From assembly GCF_010015585.1 (NCBI RefSeq), contig NW_022985076.1, positions 248,001 through 312,000 of the forward strand: 64,000 nt of DNA. Reading direction: 5' to 3'. Numbering within the stretch: position 1 is the stretch's first letter; every line of letters starts with the position of its first letter. The notes beneath the pieces are model-generated. The model had not been told where the DNA came from. It saw nothing but the letters and a program-made list of their open reading frames with translations, and searched no databases. The position numbers and the translations under genes are program-made. Positions 58,178 to 64,000 of this stretch are shown in pieces. This stretch comes from Eremomyces bilateralis CBS 781.70. Lineage: Eukaryota; Ascomycota; Dothideomycetes; Eremomycetales; Eremomycetaceae.

Positions 58178-60307
58178 GGTTAGACGTTTAGGATGGCAGA
58201 CGAAAATCGGTGGTCTAATGTTTAAATCTTGGGAGAAGGGTCCTCGCTTTCGCCTAGCAGCGAACTGGGGACCAAGGGGCAATTTAGCAAATGTGAGGGT
58301 GTTCGAACAGGCAAATGGCAAGGCGTGGGCGACGGGTGAGTCGTGCTGAAACGTGAGGTCGGTGACGGCTTATCAAGAGGTGAGAGACGATGGGTCAGAA
58401 GGGCATATGAAGGCGAGAGCGAATGGGGGAAGCCACTCTGGGCGGGACGTGACGTGGGCAATTGGACTGAGCGGGTCGGGACACGCCGAATGAAGTGTGC
58501 ATGGAAGATCGAGTAGACATACTATGTAAGATATAACACAGTCCACCAATGCCGCTCAGCGGCAGGCTCTCAAATACCGAGACCATGGAACCCAATAGAC
58601 AGGAGGTTGATCTGTACCGCAGAAAATATGTCAACTTAGTGTCACCGCCAGGATTCAGTCGTCAAGTACCACGGCGCATGAGACACAAGAACAGGACTTT
58701 GCACCATCAAGCCACTGAATCATACCGGGCCTCTCGGGTAAAACTGCCAAGAAGAACAATAACGTTGGCGTATCATAGAAAAAGGCTCCGAGGGAGCTCG
58801 AATCAGAGCATGACGACAACTCGTCGAGACGACGCCGCACGTTGATTCGCTTGTGGACTCATGACAAGAAGAACAATTGTTGAAAGCACCACCCTACATG
58901 ACTAGGTGTGGATCCAGCGGCAGGGCCTAGTGGACGATCTTCGCTAATGCAATGTAATGTGTACCCTTTGGCTGAACCGGTCATAGCTTGCATAGTTGCA
59001 TCCACTCAGCACCGCAAACTCAAAACTCCATGGTGGCAATAGCGGAGATGGCCTGGTTGTCTGGCCTTCGGACTGGCTGGTATTGTAGCGGACGCCACGC
59101 CCGACCTTTACCCTGGGTTGATACATCCAGTGAGAAGGATGGTTTCGGGAATTCCGGTATCGAGTAGCCCCAACATTTGCTCTCGTAAAGTGACGAATTC
59201 CCTTGGTGACGTGGAAGCGCTTTGTGGAAACGCCATTTGGAAGCGCCCAGACGAAGTCCGGCTGACAACCTTCATCCCCACAAGTCACGACGACATCTGA
59301 GCAAGCAGAATATCGAGGGAGGCGTTGCGACCTGTGCAGTTTGGACCATTATTTCTCATGCAAGACGGGGAATGCTTAAAATTGATGGTGTGGAGCCCCT
59401 GGCTGGCAAAGATATAGCAGGGCGGCGATAAGCATGGCCAACGCACACTTTCAGAATCCCATGCACCTCAAAGTGGAAAATACGGAAAATCTAGCGCCAA
59501 ATGCACCGAAGGTGGATCCATCGAGCACGATTCGTCAGCCATTCCTGGCGAGAGAAAAAGAAATGAATTCCTCTCTCATCTGAGGCATATCCTCAAGGAT
59601 GGGAACTTGGATTATACTTTATCCCACAACGATGTGACAGGTTCCGCAGGCAGACCACATGCTCAAGACGGGATCCATCGCGGGACGTTCCGACTTCCGA
59701 GCGGGGACAACTCAGCCTGCGGAAGTGGAGACACGACGTCGAGAACATGCAGTTGTGGATGCGCCAGAAGCTTAGAATGGACAGAAGAGTATGCATCCGT
59801 CCACCGCCAGTTGTCGGTTGGTTCCTTTCCATCAGGCGGGCACATAATTTCGTCCTGAATTTATTCCCTGGCCAACTTGGGCCTCCTAGGCCTCATAGGC
59901 GGTGGAGAAAATCGAGACTGTGGAGATGGGAACCTTCTGTGAATGGTTCCAAACGTAGTACAAGATGGCTAGGGTCCCTGTTGTGATATCGATATGTGGC
60001 TATACAGGAAAGAGGAATTACCCTGACAGGTATGGATAATCATTGCCTCTTTCAGACGAAGGCCTTGAAGGATTCACACCAACGAAGGGGTTCTTCGAAA
60101 AAATGGTGGTTGATGCAAGCGACATGCAAGGCCCCATGCTTATGCATGAGACTGAATAGTGACAAATATGATGGACAAGGCTTGTTTGACTATGGGAAAG
60201 ACGAGACGAAAAAAGCAACAAGACGGTACGAAATGTTAAGTCTGTTATGACTTGTGGGACAAAGGCGCCTCGAGGATGCACCGCCGCACTTTTGTCTAGC
60301 CTGAATG

Positions 60308-60347
60308 ACACAAACTTGCCACGCGAGAGCCACGCGAGAGTTTGTGT
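60308..60347. repeat. Inverted repeat enclosing an 11-nt tandem duplication
   Basis: Arms acacaaact (60308-60316) and agtttgtgt (60339-60347) are exact reverse complements. The 22-nt loop holds gccacgcgaga twice in tandem (the second copy runs into the right arm). Small enough to be chance-derived, but the two features coincide exactly. Confidence 0.7.
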
Positions 60348-61472
60348 TATGATGGCTCAGCGTTCTACAAGCATCATGCTAGGAGAGAGGAAAAAGAAGA
60401 GAAAAAAGGGAGAACAAGAAGGGTGTCGAGTGGTAGAGGCAGCTGGAAGCAGAAGCACGTTGGTGCTGTATTGGGCTGAATGTCCATGGAAAACGTCTCA
60501 AGCGGGCGCCCTGCAGATGAGAGGCTGGTAAATTCTCTCCACTGGAGTGCTTTAAAGCGCTTTGACTAGGGTCGATTGGTGATCAATATCAGTGGTATCA
60601 ATGGCACTAGTCCACATCAGACAGCGCTAATCGTGTGATGCTGCCGGTCGCCAGCGACCCTGCATCGCTCCTTGGGATGATCTGGAGAATCGATGCCGAA
60701 ATAAGATCAGATAATGAGATTGGCGCGTTATGATCCAGGATAGCCTGTACAACCGCGACAGGCTAATAGTTTTCCAGATCGTCGCATTGCCGCAGGGTGA
60801 CTCCGTAAGACTGTTCCATCCACAAAGTCTACCTTGTAGTAGTGTAGGTACAGTACCCGTAGTGGAAAGTAGGGCGTAAGCCACACAGAGGACGGCACTC
60901 GGGAATGGGACAAGTCCTTGCCTGGGCTTGCATCATGGCGAGTTTCGATCCCATAGCAAAAACGCTGCTAAGTGCTAAGGGATATTACTAGAAGGCATTA
61001 GTGTATGCTCGATTTATGCTGCAGACTGCTTCCTCACTTGAGACAACATCATATTACACTTTACGGACCTGATACTCTGCTAGCAACACAAGAATAGAAT
61101 CATAGTGGGGAGCGAGAGAGCGAGAGAGGCAGGGCTGAATTGATGGAGGAACTGCTAACGAGGTGATGCAACCGCAGAGCCGCCACGACCGCCACCACCA
61201 CAGTCTATCCCAATCCGGTTGGCTTGCGCTGGTCGGAAGAACTCAACCGGCCGAAGAAGCAAGGCGAACGAAAGGACTAGAAGGTTGTTGAACTGTTAAA
61301 CTGTGAAGTTGGAGACACGGCACAAACTGTGGACAACAGGACAACGGGCAGATCGAGGGTGTCGCCCACGTGTCGCTGGTTGTACAAGCAAGGGGGCCAC
61401 ATGGCTTGATGGCCTGACATTTTTGTGTTTGTCCCGCCTCTGATGCCCCTGATATACGCCGCTGATATGTTG

Positions 61473-61523
61473 TGATACATCTTGATACGTCTGGAAACGT
61501 CTGGAAACGCCTGGGTACGCCTC
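61473..61523. repeat. 10-bp period degenerate tandem repeat
   Basis: Five successive 10-nt units read gatacatctt, gatacgtctg, gaaacgtctg, gaaacgcctg and ggtacgcctc. A shared pattern g-a-acg-ct recurs at the helical repeat of DNA. Noncoding. Confidence 0.7.
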
Positions 61524-62007
61524 TAAAGCCCTATCCGCTCCCTCAGTGCCTCCAATTCTCAAACAACATACGATTCTAGCGTGATCGTGGCCTGGACATC
61601 GTTCGTCTGCGGGCTAAGATGTCGAAAATCATGGAGGAGCAGGAGGCTTGCAAGTGGATATACTGCTCCTCGCCTCTGACCTCTCCTTTATCTCCCTCCT
61701 CTCTATTACCAGTCTACCTATCACAAGTCTTTATACGTAATAATTAGTACCGTACTTAGCCCCTCCACGTTCACTCCTGCTCCTGAGATCTCAGGTGCAA
61801 TTGCTGATTGGATATTCACGCCATGGAAGTCGCGCTCGGAGCCGTCCTGGATCAGATCATATGAACGATTGATGAATTCCTCCAGTCTATTATCCACATT
61901 GCATCTCTCGCTAATCTAATACTAAAATAACTCATCCACGGTTCTCCTGTGTGACACCCCAGTAGAGCGGAGCATCATTCCCAACCCTATCACACCGTTA
62001 TTTCGGC

Positions 62008-63372
62008 ATGTTTCCGACTACATTCTCACCACACCCACTGACAGATCACACCAATACATGCTACCCCCCGCCACGGTCTCGCCACTGTACGTTCGAGAAT
62101 CCAGGCATACTAAGTCGCAGTCAATCCAAACGCCTCCATTTCCCCCATCTCGACTCATCTGAGACCCTCCCAAGCGAGCACAGTTCCATATGTGACGCCG
62201 TCCACCGTATATCCAGTGGGAATACGGAAGCTTCCGAGACATCTGAGGCCACCCCAACGCTTCGCACGCCGACATCCGAGAGACCCCCAAGTCGACACAG
62301 CCATGGCCGCGGTGCCGCTGCATCGGACACACCACCTGTTCGCACAGCGGTTCGGTTCATCAACAACCCGCATGGCACGACTCTCACCACCATCTTCGAA
62401 CAACGCTCCTTTCTGACGCTCAGAGCCCAATCATCCGGCCGCTCCATCCCGTCCCTTCAACAACGTTGCAGCTATAGTGCCCAGGTCCCTCTGGGCCTTC
62501 GATCACGCCACTCGTTTAGCTTCGACGAGAGTATCATCCGTCGCCGTAGCCGCACGTTTCAACCGTCCAGTGCAGGCTCCGATCCCTCCACGCTCGGCAA
62601 CACCACTTTCCCCTTAGCCTGTCCTACGAAGCCTACCCATCCCCCGCACAAACGCACCCCAACGCCCCCTGGACGTCCGCGGTGGCCAGGTGACATCGGT
62701 CGTATCCCCCCGACACACCCCTCACTGCCCTCCACCGGTCGAGCCCTCGCTTCGAGCGTCCGCGACTTCCTGCGAACAAGGTCGCTGAGGAGTCAGAGGG
62801 GATCCAGAGCTCATCCAACGGGTCCGGTCTCCCCCTCCCCTGGCGGCCCTTCCCCATCCCGGCCGCCGATTCGCTCACCTACTGGCCCCAGGCGCCGCGC
62901 TACTTTACCGAGACGAGTCGGACGCGCGTATTGGCAACCTCCCCGGAGCGGGCATGCCACCTGCGGCTTCGAGGCATTGGACCGACACCCCTTCCACGCC
63001 GTCGCATTAGCTCCAGCAACCCTCGCCATGGCACCGTCTCATCCGCTGCAGGCAGCTCGCAGGCACGAACCGGCGGACAGGGCTCGACGACCCAGGCGAG
63101 GTGACAACGCCGCGAATCCGCGACCGAGGATGCTCTCAGGGGTGGCGACGCCGCGGCGTGGCGCGGACAGGCCGCAGGTGAGGACGCCAGACAATGTGGT
63201 GGCTGATGCGAGGGAAAGGGAGAGGAGAGCGACGCGAGCGCGCCGGCAGGCGATGAAGAAGGGGAAGTCGCGGGCGATCGATTGGGCGACGAGGAATTGC
63301 TGCTGTAATGCGAAGCTGGACTTGGCAAGCGACGGTGCAGCGCCGAGAGTCGTTCATGTACAGACAACCTGA
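62008..63372 (+). CDS. Disordered Ser/Pro/Arg-rich protein, function unknown
   Basis: One exon of 454 residues from ATG 62008. Composition is dominated by Ser, Pro, Arg and Thr, with no membrane helix or known domain. The more structured-looking pieces are NNPHGTTLTTIFEQRSFLTL, RRRSRTFQPSSAGSDPSTLG, RPRWPGDIGRIPPTHPS and ALASSVRDFLRTRSLRSQRG. The C-terminus is basic (RERERRATRARRQAMKKGKS) and ends with a Cys triplet (NCCCNAKLD). The frame stays open for 1.36 kb in GC-rich DNA, and the opposite strand also has long frames, so openness alone is weak evidence. I favour a real gene because of the long ATG-started frame; no homologue is recalled. Confidence 0.55.
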   Translation: MFPTTFSPHPLTDHTNTCYPPPRSRHCTFENPGILSRSQSKRLHFPHLDSSETLPSEHSSICDAVHRISSGNTEASETSEATPTLRTPTSERPPSRHSHGRGAAASDTPPVRTAVRFINNPHGTTLTTIFEQRSFLTLRAQSSGRSIPSLQQRCSYSAQVPLGLRSRHSFSFDESIIRRRSRTFQPSSAGSDPSTLGNTTFPLACPTKPTHPPHKRTPTPPGRPRWPGDIGRIPPTHPSLPSTGRALASSVRDFLRTRSLRSQRGSRAHPTGPVSPSPGGPSPSRPPIRSPTGPRRRATLPRRVGRAYWQPPRSGHATCGFEALDRHPFHAVALAPATLAMAPSHPLQAARRHEPADRARRPRRGDNAANPRPRMLSGVATPRRGADRPQVRTPDNVVADARERERRATRARRQAMKKGKSRAIDWATRNCCCNAKLDLASDGAAPRVVHVQTT

Positions 63373-63542
63373 ACAGGCAGGCCAGAGATCTCAATCACAC
63401 CCTAGAGTTCCCTTGACGCATACCAATGCAGATCCGTATTCCTTTTCACTTTGTTGTTGAGAACTGCTGCAGCCGTGCCGGTGCGCTAATATGTTGAGGG
63501 AAACGCCTATCGCTTGGCCTGGAATCGATCCTCCATTTCGGA

Positions 63543-64000
63543 TCATCCCCACAGGTCTCGCCAAAATTCTCGTAGCCCGTATTGCTTCCCCCTCCCCTCG
63601 TCATGCACTTTCGTTTTGCCTGCACCTATCGACCCTCCTATAGCAGCTAGCACTCCTCCTTCGCCGGACCTGAAATCGCCCTTCTTGATCGGCGCACGGG
63701 CTCGTTCCACTATCTCGGAGGCGAGAAGGGGCGCGACGTCAGCATAGCAAGCGTTCAACTCCCGCTCGAGAGAGTAGTATGGCTTCTTAGCAAGATCGGG
63801 CGCTTGGAGGTTGTAGGTGCGCGTGATGGAATTCAGGTTGTCGATGCTGAGCCCCAGGTACGAAAGTTCGGTTTTCTCCCATTCAGGATCGCGGAATGGT
63901 CGACTGAAGTATGGCGGTGGGTCTTGTGGCGCGGATTCAGGAATTTCAGTTACCTCGGCGGTCACCGTGACTGTGGGATTTTCTGTGCTCGTGTCGATTG
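63543..64000 (-). CDS. DUF1992 / DNAJC28-like protein, 5' part beyond window
   Basis: The frame is open from the right edge to TGA at 63543; only the C-terminal 152 residues are visible. The conserved DUF1992 end is present: LSIDNLNSITRTYNLQAPDL then KPYYSLERELNACYADVAPL and ASEIVERAR. These proteins are related to DnaJ homologue subfamily C member 28 but usually lack a J domain in fungi; several are thought to be mitochondrial or Golgi-associated, with no firm function. The visible C-terminus, rich in Gly and Lys, ends in REFWRDLWG. No intron is needed in the visible part. Confidence 0.8.
   Translation of the reverse strand, partial: IDTSTENPTVTVTAEVTEIPESAPQDPPPYFSRPFRDPEWEKTELSYLGLSIDNLNSITRTYNLQAPDLAKKPYYSLERELNACYADVAPLLASEIVERARAPIKKGDFRSGEGGVLAAIGGSIGAGKTKVHDEGRGKQYGLREFWRDLWG

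Larger units (their letters stand above)
58178..62007. other. Gene-poor stretch of about 3.8 kb
   Basis: Only short frames without motifs on both strands. Two small repeats are listed separately. Low-complexity gagcgagaga sequence lies around 61108-61125. No element ends, RNA gene or coding relic could be supported. Confidence 0.45.

Noticed and set aside
58178-62007. Transposon or other mobile element in the 3.8-kb gene desert
   Set aside because: No terminal repeats, target duplications or coding relics of transposon proteins could be found by reading.

Overview
The window looks like nuclear DNA of a filamentous ascomycete (Pezizomycotina). Most genes carry short GT-AG introns (44-70 nt), many with a recognisable CTAAC-like branch site. 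The gene set (velvet regulator, HET domain, Mit1-type remodeller, 2EXR-like remnant, Sas3, Caf120) is typical of that group. There is no rRNA, tRNA or CRISPR array that I can see, and no transposon that I can support. Exon boundaries below come from reading splice signals, keeping the frame, and matching conserved protein motifs from memory; no transcript or database search was available.

Layout, left to right. A HET-domain gene runs off the left edge (1-611, minus). Then come an OPA3-like mitochondrial protein (plus), a MOSC/mARC-like protein (minus), a large Mit1-type chromatin remodeller (minus, three exons to 10105), a mitochondrial rRNA methyltransferase MRM1 with a 72-bp coding repeat (plus) and a Caf120/Skg3-type PH-domain protein (minus, to 18061). 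After about 3.9 kb without a recognisable gene come a ChaC-type gamma-glutamylcyclotransferase (six exons, one apparently only 5 nt long), an MFS transporter, a short-chain dehydrogenase with a frame problem at its start, a small 2EXR-like ORF and a decayed DUF1479 gene.

From 29.7 to 41.1 kb lie ROK1 (rRNA-processing helicase), ATP20 (ATP synthase subunit g), a cytochrome P450, a decayed unidentified coding fragment and SAS3 (MYST acetyltransferase). About 5 kb follow with one doubtful small ORF. Then come a seven-exon velvet gene, an F-box protein, a SIT4-phosphatase-associated (SAPS) protein, TFB1 (TFIIH) and a four-exon protein of unknown function. Another 3.8 kb seems empty apart from small repeats. 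The window ends with a disordered Ser/Pro/Arg-rich protein and the 3' part of a DUF1992 (DNAJC28-like) gene that runs off the right edge.

Most intact genes are single-copy housekeeping functions in chromatin (mit1, SAS3), transcription (TFB1, Caf120), ribosome biogenesis (ROK1, MRM1) and mitochondria (OPA3-like, mARC-like, ATP20). The accessory fraction is HET, MFS, SDR, P450, DUF1479 and 2EXR. I found no convincing novel multi-gene system. The most unusual observations are gene-structure ones: the 5-nt microexon in the ChaC gene, long first introns that detach short or distinct N-termini from two large genes, and the coding minisatellite in MRM1.
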